Assembly: GCA_003486945.1 (NCBI GenBank)
Contig: DNFL01000156.1
Coordinates: 1 to 6,019 of the forward strand
Reading direction: 5' to 3'
Length of the DNA stretch: 6,019 nucleotides
From: Hyphomonas sp.
Lineage (GTDB): Bacteria > Pseudomonadota > Alphaproteobacteria > Caulobacterales > Hyphomonadaceae
The notes below the pieces were generated by a model, which saw only the letters and a program-made list of their open reading frames with translations, was not told the origin of the DNA and ran no database searches. Each line of letters begins with the position of its first letter. Positions within the stretch are counted from its first letter, which is position 1. Below, in pieces: positions 1-5,541 of this stretch. The translations under genes and the position numbers were made by a program.

Positions 1-1
1 G

Positions 2-1030
2 CCAACGCCCGCGAGCCCTGAGCCGGAGGCGCCGCCCGCGCCGCGGACCTGGAGTTTCGCGGAAGGCGAAGTCTTCCCCGCAGGCCGCACGCTGACGCGC
101 CCGGAATCCGGCGTCGTGCTGGCCGATGGCACGCTGGTCGTCGTCGATCAGGTGAACGGCCTCACTGCGATTGCGCCGGATGGCAGCATCCGCCCGTTTG
201 GCAATTTCGCCGCCGCTGGCTACAGCCATTCCCCGCCGGACTACGCCGCTGGCCCGAACGGCGCCGCATTCGAGCCGGACGGGCGCCATGTGCTGGTCGC
301 CGATGTGTTCACCGGCAGCCTTTGGCGCACGGATACAGAAACCGAGACCACGACCCGCCTCTACCAGCATCCCTACGGCATCAACTATGCCCACCGCGAT
401 TCAACCGGCGCGATCTGGTTTACCCAGTCCACAGAGAATGCTCCGCCGCAATCCGAAGCCCGCCTGTTCGGCGCCCTCAACGGCCCGATGCCAGACGGCG
501 CGCTGTTCCGCATCGCGCCGTCTGCGGAAGGCGAACCCCTTCCCTCACCGGAACGCCTTCTCGACGGCCTCCTCTTCGCCAATGGCTTCACGTTGGACGA
601 GACGCGCGGAAAGCTGTTCCTCGCCGAAACCGTTGCGGGGCGCATCACCAGCTACACGGTGGACCTTGCCACCGGCGCCCTGTCTGACCGCGCGGTGCTG
701 ACCACGCTCACCTCGCCCGACAATGTCGAGCAGGCCGCCGACGGCACGCTCTGGGTCGCCACGCCAATGTCCAACCAGGTGCTGGCGATCAATCCGGACA
801 CGGGCGAAAGCCGCGTCGCCTTCTCCGCGCAGACGGAAGAGGCCGCCGCCCTTTCCGCAGAATTCGACCGCCGCGCTGCTGCCGGCGAGCCGCGTCTCGA
901 ACTTCTGTCTTCGGTGGTCTGGGACCCGATGCCCGGCCTCGTCACCGGCGTCATCCACACGCCGGGCGGCGGCCCGGTCTATATCTCCAACCTCGGCGAT
1001 GCGTTGCTGAAGATCGAAGCGGCGGAGTAG
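2..1030 (+). CDS. SMP-30/gluconolactonase-like beta-propeller protein, 5'-truncated by window edge
   Basis: The frame is open from the first bases to the TAG at 1028-1030, giving 342 visible residues (residue 1 at base 2). It begins with a Pro/Ala/Glu-rich stretch (residues 1-15) and then a propeller with repeated 'DG-x-L/I-W/V-V-x' strands. Seen and matched to the family: E35 in RPESG, N194 in FANGF and D240 in SPDN sit where SMP-30 enzymes place their metal ligands. The sole nearby start codon, GTG at 116, would remove E35 and the first strand, so I think the gene begins upstream; the Pro-rich segment could be a linker after a signal peptide or lipoprotein anchor that cannot be seen. Family members are lactonases or related hydrolases of the SMP-30/strictosidine-synthase-like fold; the substrate cannot be told. 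It ends 3 bases from the convergent hpt gene. Confidence 0.8.
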   Translation, partial: PTPASPEPEAPPAPRTWSFAEGEVFPAGRTLTRPESGVVLADGTLVVVDQVNGLTAIAPDGSIRPFGNFAAAGYSHSPPDYAAGPNGAAFEPDGRHVLVADVFTGSLWRTDTETETTTRLYQHPYGINYAHRDSTGAIWFTQSTENAPPQSEARLFGALNGPMPDGALFRIAPSAEGEPLPSPERLLDGLLFANGFTLDETRGKLFLAETVAGRITSYTVDLATGALSDRAVLTTLTSPDNVEQAADGTLWVATPMSNQVLAINPDTGESRVAFSAQTEEAAALSAEFDRRAAAGEPRLELLSSVVWDPMPGLVTGVIHTPGGGPVYISNLGDALLKIEAAE

Positions 1031-1033
1031 CGC

Positions 1034-1567
1034 TCAGTCCAGCGCGCCGATGAACGGCAGGCCGCGATAGAGGCCTGCATCGTCCATGCCGTAGCCGACG
1101 AGGTAGCGGCCCGGCGCATCGAAGGCGCAGTAATCAACACCGTCGGCGCCGCGCGGCGCCCAGGGCTTCTGCGTCAGCGCCACGGTGATCACTTCGCGCG
1201 CGCCCTTGGCCAGGAGGTGTCCCTTGGCAAAATCGATTGTGCGGCCTGTGTCGTAGACATCATCGATGAGGATGACGCCCCTGCCCTCTACCGAACGCGC
1301 AAGGTCGGCGCGCACAACAACCCGGCCTGAGCTTTCGCGTGCATCGCGGTAGCTTTCGAGCCAGATCACATCCAGCACCGGGTGCACATTGCGCCGCGCC
1401 AGCGCCTTCATCAGATCGGAGGTGAACGGCGTCGCGCCAATCAGGATCGACACCGCCGTCCAGTCGCCGCCCGCAAGGCGCGGCGCGAGGCGGTCTGCCA
1501 GTTCGTCCACACGCGCCATCAGGTCTGCCTCAGAGAGGACAACGTCAATCTTCGGCAGGTCAGGCAT
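1034..1567 (-). CDS. hpt: Hypoxanthine phosphoribosyltransferase
   Basis: This 177-residue protein is of normal length for bacterial Hpt, the cytosolic purine-salvage enzyme that joins hypoxanthine (often also guanine) to PRPP to give IMP or GMP. Family landmarks appear in order: the ILIGATPFTSDL segment at 41-52, the SYRDARESSG flexible-loop region at 72-81, the PRPP-binding loop VILIDDVYDTGRT at 98-110 with acidic pair D102/D103 and likely catalytic D106, QKP at 133-135, and the C-terminal RYLVGYGMDD...YRGLPFIG block from about 154. The acidic pair is Asp-Asp where many Hpts have Glu-Asp; this is a conservative change. The ATG lies one base after the stop of the zinc-ribbon gene, so the two are almost certainly co-transcribed and probably translationally coupled; a GAGGA about 11 bases upstream could serve as ribosome site. 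Preference for hypoxanthine over guanine or xanthine cannot be decided. Confidence 0.92.
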   Translation of the reverse strand: MPDLPKIDVVLSEADLMARVDELADRLAPRLAGGDWTAVSILIGATPFTSDLMKALARRNVHPVLDVIWLESYRDARESSGRVVVRADLARSVEGRGVILIDDVYDTGRTIDFAKGHLLAKGAREVITVALTQKPWAPRGADGVDYCAFDAPGRYLVGYGMDDAGLYRGLPFIGALD

Positions 1568-1568
1568 A

Positions 1569-2282
1569 TCAGTTCAGGTCCTCGGCGGGGATTTCAGGCA
1601 GCGCAGTTTCCTCCGCAGGCGGATCTTCTGCCGGCGGCTCGTTCGGCACCGCGCTGCGGTCGACGAAGCTGACGACGATCTCGAAACTCTCGACCGGCGC
1701 CGGCTCGACGACCACGCCGAACTGCCCTGCGGCGCCCGGCTCAAGTGAGCCCGGCGTCACGAAGGCAAAGCGGGAGGCGACTACCTTGCCCTTCTCGTCG
1801 CGCAGGTCGACGCGCACGCCGGGTGTCTCCACCGTGGTGCGCGCAACGTTGATGGCGCGGCCCGTGACAGTTACGACCGGGATCGTGTCGTTGAACGTGC
1901 GCGCGCGCTCTATATCCGCGAAATCCAGCCCAAACCGGTTCACTTCGAGGCCTGCGAGCCGGTAGGCGGCGGCCGATTGCGGCCAGACTTTCACGACATC
2001 ATTGCGGAACATGAAGGCCGCGAAGGTGCCAGCTGCAAAAATGCCGCCGATCAGTACCCAGGAAAACACGGCGGCAAACCGGCTTCGCTCGCGGCGCTGT
2101 TCGCGCAATTTCTCGCGATAAACCTCGTGTGCAGGGGCTGCGGGCTTGTCTTCGGCCAGCGAAGACGGCTGCACAAACCATGAGTGCCCGCAGGCCGCAC
2201 ATTTCACAGTGCGGCCGCTTTCACCGATTGTTGAGTCATCGGCGAAATAATGGGTGCTGCAAGAAGGACAGGTGAGGATCAT
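1569..2282 (-). CDS. MJ0042-type zinc-ribbon, single-pass membrane protein (DUF3426-like C-terminal domain)
   Basis: The protein has 237 residues. Residues 1-36 are a zinc ribbon with two CxxC knuckles, C5/C8 (CPSC) and C28/C31 (CAAC), followed by the HSWF that is typical of the MJ0042 family. A charged stretch rich in Arg/Lys/Glu (about 54-68) leads into one hydrophobic segment at about 69-91. The remainder, with TVTGRAINVARTT and then RVDLRD...GKVVASR and a PGSLEPGA turn, resembles the DUF3426 beta-rich domain found behind such ribbons. The tail (about 213-237) is Pro/Glu-rich. By topology the ribbon should be cytoplasmic and the C-terminal domain periplasmic (inference). I chose the ATG at 2282 because the family begins MILTCP and an AGGAAAG lies 8 bases upstream; a longer frame from 2372 would run into ftsE. 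Function is unknown. It heads a two-gene unit with hpt and is divergent from ftsE. Confidence 0.85.
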   Translation of the reverse strand: MILTCPSCSTHYFADDSTIGESGRTVKCAACGHSWFVQPSSLAEDKPAAPAHEVYREKLREQRRERSRFAAVFSWVLIGGIFAAGTFAAFMFRNDVVKVWPQSAAAYRLAGLEVNRFGLDFADIERARTFNDTIPVVTVTGRAINVARTTVETPGVRVDLRDEKGKVVASRFAFVTPGSLEPGAAGQFGVVVEPAPVESFEIVVSFVDRSAVPNEPPAEDPPAEETALPEIPAEDLN

Positions 2283-2343
2283 TCCGGCGTCTTTCCTGCT
2301 GTTCGCCCCGCTCGACCAACCTTGGACCCCGGACCTCGCTTTT
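2283..2343. promoter_or_regulatory. Short divergent control region between the zinc-ribbon gene and ftsE
   Basis: Only 61 bases separate the two chosen start codons, so promoters for both transcription units must lie here or reach into the coding ends. A TTGGAC at about 2322-2327 is a possible -35 for ftsE, but no well-spaced -10 follows within the gap. I see no clear operator or strong inverted repeat. The regulatory role is inferred from the divergent layout, not from a recognised motif. Confidence 0.4.
2291..2297 (-). promoter_or_regulatory. Ribosome binding site of the zinc-ribbon gene
   Basis: Read on the minus strand, AGGAAAG ends 8 bases before the ATG at 2282. It supports this start over an in-frame ATG 90 bases further upstream, which has no comparable site and would overlap the ftsE coding region. 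Confidence 0.55.
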
Positions 2344-3099
2344 ATGACCCAGCTGCGCCCGGACATGTTCACCAGCGAAGAGGCCGTCCGTCTGGACCGG
2401 GTCTCCCTGCGCTACGATTCGTCCGAGGAGATACTTAGCGGGATTGATCTCGTCCTGAAACCCGGCAGCTTCAGCTTCCTGACAGGCGCCTCTGGGGCGG
2501 GCAAATCCAGCCTTCTCAAGCTTCTTTACCTGGCGCAGCCGCCGTCCAGGGGCGAAGTCTGCCTGTTCGGACGCCCTACCAGCCGCCTCAGCCGCGACCA
2601 GCTGTCGGCCCTGCGCCGCCGGGTCGGGGTGGTTTTCCAGGAATTCCGCCTGCTCGGCCACCTGACCGCCTACGAAAATGTCGCTCTGCCCCTCAGGGTA
2701 ATGGGCCGGAAGGAAACGCAATACCGCCGCGATGTCGAGGAACTGCTCGCCTGGGTTGGCCTTGGCGAACGGCTGCACAAGCGCCCGGAAACCCTGTCCG
2801 GCGGCGAACAGCAGCGCGTCGCCATCGCCCGCGCCGTTGTCACCCAGCCGGACTTGCTGATCGCGGACGAGCCGACCGGCAACGTCGACCCCGAAATGGG
2901 CTCGCGCCTGATGCGTCTCTTCCACGAGCTGAACAAGCGCCTTGGCACGACCGTCATCATCGCCACGCATGATGTCGGCCTGATCCGCCAGATCGAGGCG
3001 CCGGTCTATCATCTTGCCAATGGCCTGCTGGCCCAGCAGAGCGGCGAAGCCACGCCCACCGCCCGCCGGCGGACCGATCCGCTGAAGGCTGCCCCATGA
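2344..3099 (+). CDS. ftsE: Cell division ATP-binding protein FtsE
   Basis: FtsE is the ATPase of the FtsEX complex, which sits at the cytoplasmic face of the division site and drives activation of peptidoglycan hydrolases and divisome progression. From the chosen start (251 residues) the ABC motifs are: Walker A GASGAGKSS at 48-56, Q-loop Q99 followed by the FtsE-typical EFRLLGHLTAYENVALPL, signature LSGGEQQ at 151-157, Walker B LLIADEP at 171-177 with catalytic E176, D-loop GNVD at 179-182 and switch H209. All are intact. The ATG at 2344 has no clear ribosome site; an ATG at 2365 (beginning MFTSEEAVRL) is an equally reasonable start, while the frame from 2254 would overlap the divergent gene. 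Compared with E. coli FtsE (222 residues) there are extra residues at the N-terminus and a basic, Pro/Ala-containing tail of roughly 20 residues. It overlaps ftsX by ATGA. Confidence 0.95.
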   Translation: MTQLRPDMFTSEEAVRLDRVSLRYDSSEEILSGIDLVLKPGSFSFLTGASGAGKSSLLKLLYLAQPPSRGEVCLFGRPTSRLSRDQLSALRRRVGVVFQEFRLLGHLTAYENVALPLRVMGRKETQYRRDVEELLAWVGLGERLHKRPETLSGGEQQRVAIARAVVTQPDLLIADEPTGNVDPEMGSRLMRLFHELNKRLGTTVIIATHDVGLIRQIEAPVYHLANGLLAQQSGEATPTARRRTDPLKAAP

Positions 3100-3968
3100 A
3101 GGCGCGCGAAAGCTCTCTCCTGCCGCTGGAAGATGCTCGCGAAGCGGCGCTGTTCTTCGTTGTCGGCGCGCTCTGCTTCCTCGCCGCGCTGGCGGCGCTG
3201 TCGGCCAAATCAACCTATGGCGCGGCGCGTGCCTGGACGGCGGAAGTGGAAGGCGAGTTCACCGTCTCCCTCTCCGGCGCCGATGCTGATGCCGCCTCCG
3301 AAGCCGCCCGCCTGATTGCGGGCCTCGACGGCGTGGACGCGGCACGTGTGTTCACGGATGACGAGATCAACGCCCTCCTTGCGCCGAACTTCGGCCAGAG
3401 CGGCCTGCCGGCAGACCTGCCCCTGCCGCGCCTGATCGCGGTGACCAGTGAGGGCGATGCCGAAGCACTTGGCGAACGGATGAGCGAGGCGCTGAAGGGC
3501 GCGGGCTATGACGCCGCCATTGATTCGCACACGGAATGGGCCGGCGACGTGCGCCGGATGCTCGGCATTTCGCGGCTGATCGCGCTCTCGATCGTGGCGC
3601 TCCTCTCCGCCACCGCCATCGCGGTCATCGCTTTCGCCACCCATGCCGCCCTGCTGGCGCGGCGGGACATTGTTGATGTGCTGCACGTTGCCGGGGCGCG
3701 CGACCGGTTCATCGCCAGCCTGTTCGAGCGCCGCTTCTGGCTGCTGGGACTACGCGCGGGCACCGTTGGCGCTCTGGTCGCGCTTGCCACCGTGGCGATC
3801 CTGATCGCCCTTGGCCGCTCCGGCGCCGAACGCTCCGGCCTCCTGCCCCAATTGTCGCTCGACTTCCCCGACCTTGCCGTCCTCGTCGTCACCCCCGTGA
3901 TCGCGGGCCTTGCCGCCCGGATTGCCGCCGGGATCACGGTCATGCGGTCGCTGAAGTCAGTGATGTAG
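3096..3968 (+). CDS. ftsX: Cell division protein FtsX, permease-like subunit
   Basis: FtsX is the inner-membrane partner of FtsE that transmits the ATPase cycle to periplasmic cell-wall hydrolase regulators. The 290-residue sequence shows the expected four membrane segments at about 17-38, 158-185, 216-239 and 259-282. A periplasmic domain of about 115 residues lies between segments 1 and 2 (from the WTAEVEGEFTVSLSG strand on), as in FtsX rather than in ordinary permeases. The cytoplasmic loop after segment 2 carries ARRDIVDVLHVAGARDRFI, the FtsX/MacB-type coupling region that contacts FtsE; it ends with MRSLKSVM. Translation starts at ATG 3096 inside the ftsE stop, with GAAGG 7 bases upstream (3084-3088), which indicates coupling and equal expression. 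The length is shorter than E. coli FtsX (352) because the cytoplasmic N-terminus is short, as is common in this class of bacteria. Confidence 0.92.
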   Translation: MKARESSLLPLEDAREAALFFVVGALCFLAALAALSAKSTYGAARAWTAEVEGEFTVSLSGADADAASEAARLIAGLDGVDAARVFTDDEINALLAPNFGQSGLPADLPLPRLIAVTSEGDAEALGERMSEALKGAGYDAAIDSHTEWAGDVRRMLGISRLIALSIVALLSATAIAVIAFATHAALLARRDIVDVLHVAGARDRFIASLFERRFWLLGLRAGTVGALVALATVAILIALGRSGAERSGLLPQLSLDFPDLAVLVVTPVIAGLAARIAAGITVMRSLKSVM

Positions 3969-3991
3969 TGACGCCGCCCCGCTGACCCGCT

Positions 3992-3996
3992 AGAGG
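3992..3996 (+). promoter_or_regulatory. Ribosome binding site of plsC
   Basis: AGAGG lies 7 bases before the ATG at 4004 in the 35-base gap between ftsX and plsC. It favours 4004 over the second in-frame ATG at 4010. The gap shows neither a terminator nor a promoter. Confidence 0.5.
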
Positions 3997-4003
3997 CACG
4001 GCG

Positions 4004-4747
4004 ATGCAGATGCTCCGCTCCTACCTGTTTGTTGCCTGGCTTTACGTCTGGATGGCCATTTGCGGCATTCTCTATGTGCCGACCATGTTCATGCCGCGCG
4101 TTGTTACTCAGCGCGCCATCGGCCTTTACGCCAACATCATCCGCTTCGGCCTGAAGCTGATCTGCGGCATCGACACCGAAATCCGCGGGCGCGAGCATGT
4201 GCCGGAAGGCGCCTATATCTATGCCGGCAAGCATCACTGCATGCTGGACGTGTTCATCCCCTTCATCGTTTGCCGCGACCCGGCGATCATCCTGAAGCGG
4301 GAGCTGCTGATGACACCTTTCCTCGGCTGGTATGCAATGTCGGCGAAGATGATCCCCATCGATCGCGGCGGCACATCGAAAACGCTGAAAGCGATGGTCG
4401 ATGCTGCCAAGGACCGCGCCGCAAAGCGCCGCCAGATCGTGATCTTCCCGGAAGGCACCCGCCGCCCGGTGGACGCGCCGCCTGAATACCAGGCCGCTGG
4501 CATCTCCGCCTTCAACAAGGCGCTGAACCTGCCGATCCTGCCGGTCGCCACCAATGCCGGCCTCTGCTGGCAACCGAAAGGCGCGCGGCGTACGCCGGGA
4601 AAGATCGTCTACGAAATCCTGCCGCCCATCGAAGCGGGCCTCGACCGGCGCACGTTGATGGCGCGTCTGGAGGCTGATCTCGAAACCGCCTCCAACCGAC
4701 TGATCGAAGAAGGCCGCGCGGTTCAGGCGGCCAGAGGCATCAAGTGA
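4004..4747 (+). CDS. plsC: 1-acyl-sn-glycerol-3-phosphate acyltransferase (PlsC family)
   Basis: PlsC-type enzymes move an acyl chain onto lysophosphatidic acid to give phosphatidic acid, the precursor of membrane phospholipids, at the inner membrane. The 247-residue protein has a hydrophobic N-terminus (about 6-30) and the family blocks in order: the catalytic H-x4-D motif at H77-D82 (within GKHHCMLD), KRELL at 98-102 with P105, IPIDRG at 117-122, FPEGTRR at 148-154 and LPILPVAT at 176-183. All catalytic and glycerophosphate-binding residues expected of the family are present. It starts 35 bases after ftsX and its TGA overlaps the GTG of the glycosylase gene, so it belongs to the ftsEX transcription unit. 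Related acyltransferases with other acceptors (for example those of ornithine-lipid synthesis) share these motifs, so the exact substrate is inferred. Confidence 0.88.
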   Translation: MQMLRSYLFVAWLYVWMAICGILYVPTMFMPRVVTQRAIGLYANIIRFGLKLICGIDTEIRGREHVPEGAYIYAGKHHCMLDVFIPFIVCRDPAIILKRELLMTPFLGWYAMSAKMIPIDRGGTSKTLKAMVDAAKDRAAKRRQIVIFPEGTRRPVDAPPEYQAAGISAFNKALNLPILPVATNAGLCWQPKGARRTPGKIVYEILPPIEAGLDRRTLMARLEADLETASNRLIEEGRAVQAARGIK

Positions 4748-5388
4748 CCGCACCGACGAAGCGCACGCTGAAAGCTGCCTGCGAGCGTCTCGCCACCACC
4801 GACAAAGCCCTTGCCCGCGCTTATGAAGCCATCGGAGTGCCTGTCTGGCGATCCTCGCCGCCCGGCTATGGTATGCTCGCAAGGATGATCGCCTACCAGC
4901 AGATCACCACAAAGGCCGCCGGCACGATCTGGGGCCGGGTGGAAGATTTCCTTGGCGATGTCACCGCAGAGGCTGTGCTTGAAGCAGACCCCGAGGCCCT
5001 GCGCGCCTGCGGCCTGTCGCGCCCGAAGGTCAGCCACCTGACGTCCATCGCCGAGGCGATGGTTTCGGGCGAGTTGAATCTCACCCGCGTCTGCGCCGCT
5101 GACCTTGATTCGGCCCGCCGGGAGCTGATTTCGGTCAGGGGCATCGGCCCATGGACGGCGGAACTTTTTCTCCTCCACGCCGTTGGCGCGATGGACGCTT
5201 TCCCCACCGCCGATGTCGGCCTGATGGAGGCCCACAAACAGCTTGGCCGCTACAAAATCCGCATGGAATCAAAAGCCTTCACCAGCCACGCCGAGCGCTG
5301 GCGGCCGCACCGGGGCGTTGCCGCGCACCTGCTCTGGGGCTGGCTGAACGCCGAACGCGCCCGCGACACGGCCCCGAAAGCCGGGTGA
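4744..5388 (+). CDS. DNA-3-methyladenine glycosylase, AlkA-type HhH-GPD protein
   Basis: This is a base-excision-repair enzyme expected to remove alkylated purines from DNA. The 214-residue protein carries the HhH-GPD features: MIAYQQITTKAA at 48-59, SRPKVSHLTSIAEAM at 92-106, the helix-hairpin-helix LISVRGIGPWTAELFLL at 128-144 with hairpin G133-I-G135, and DAFPTADVGL at 151-160, where D157 matches the AlkA catalytic aspartate. ERWRPHRGVAAHLLW at 184-198 is the usual C-terminal block. There are no Cys ligands for an iron-sulfur cluster, and it lacks the AlkA N-terminal domain, so it resembles the shorter bacterial 3-methyladenine glycosylase II group. It starts at GTG 4744, overlapping the plsC stop by 4 bases, with AGAGG 6 bases upstream (4733-4737). 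Substrate range (3-methyladenine, 7-methylguanine, others) is inferred from family. Confidence 0.88.
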   Translation: MTAPTKRTLKAACERLATTDKALARAYEAIGVPVWRSSPPGYGMLARMIAYQQITTKAAGTIWGRVEDFLGDVTAEAVLEADPEALRACGLSRPKVSHLTSIAEAMVSGELNLTRVCAADLDSARRELISVRGIGPWTAELFLLHAVGAMDAFPTADVGLMEAHKQLGRYKIRMESKAFTSHAERWRPHRGVAAHLLWGWLNAERARDTAPKAG

Positions 5389-5393
5389 ACCCT

Positions 5394-5411
5394 GCCCCTT
5401 GCGCTCGGGGC
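5394..5411 (+). terminator. Possible hairpin after the glycosylase gene
   Basis: GCCCC (5394-5398) and GGGGC (5407-5411) form a 5-bp inverted repeat around an 8-base loop, 5 bases past the stop codon. No T-run follows, so it is a weak candidate for an intrinsic terminator of the ftsEX-plsC-glycosylase operon and may only be an mRNA-end stabiliser or chance in GC-rich DNA. Confidence 0.25.
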
Positions 5412-5424
5412 GGACTGTCATAAT
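5399..5424 (+). promoter_or_regulatory. Weak candidate promoter for the HNH gene
   Basis: TTGCGC at 5399-5404 and CATAAT at 5419-5424 resemble -35 and -10 elements, but the spacer is only 14 bases and the -35 lies in the loop of the hairpin at 5394-5411. The 153-base gap (5389-5541) is the largest clearly intergenic stretch in the window and is AT-richer than its surroundings, which fits a promoter somewhere in it. The exact site is uncertain. Confidence 0.2.
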
Positions 5425-5531
5425 CTGATCAAGGGAATCGGTTAGACACCGCCCTGAAACGCAAAGGAGCCTGCGTCTTCTGTTGTAACGTTATGCATCT
5501 CCCGCAGCAGCGCCGCCCGGAAATGGCGTCC

Positions 5532-5536
5532 GGAGG
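5532..5536 (+). promoter_or_regulatory. Ribosome binding site of the HNH gene
   Basis: GGAGG lies 5 bases before the ATG at 5542 and fixes the start of the HNH-family gene; no alternative start codon is found in the same frame upstream in the gap. Confidence 0.65.
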
Positions 5537-5541
5537 CTGGC

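Noticed and set aside
19..28. TGA at 19-21 followed by GGAGG as a possible gene boundary at the left edge
   Set aside because: No ATG, GTG or TTG lies at a usable distance after the GGAGG in the SMP-30 frame, which stays open through this point; the in-frame Pro-rich continuation is the simpler reading.
2283..2372. Longer zinc-ribbon protein starting at 2372
   Set aside because: The extra 30 residues precede the family-typical MILTCP start, lack a ribosome site and would overlap the start of ftsE.
3025..3039. 15-base near-perfect palindrome CTGCTGG-C-CCAGCAG inside ftsE
   Set aside because: It encodes an ordinary Leu-Leu-Ala-Gln-Gln stretch in the FtsE tail, has a one-base centre unsuited to a stable full hairpin, and is not followed by a T-run; chance is sufficient.
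2236..3213. Long minus-strand open frame opposite ftsE
   Set aside because: It is a shadow of the GC-rich ftsE codons: its composition is dominated by Arg, Gly and Ala, it has no recognisable motif, and ftsE on the other strand carries every ABC motif.
3506..4882. 458-codon minus-strand open frame spanning ftsX end, plsC and glycosylase start
   Set aside because: It crosses three well-supported genes on the opposite strand and has low-complexity, Arg/Ala/His-rich composition with no domain I recognise; it is typical antisense openness in GC-rich DNA.
5435..5439. GAATC (GANTC, CcrM-type methylation site) upstream of the HNH gene
   Set aside because: Several other GANTC sites occur within coding sequence in this window (for example near 103, 399, 2417, 3525 and 5107), so one intergenic copy is not evidence of cell-cycle methylation control.
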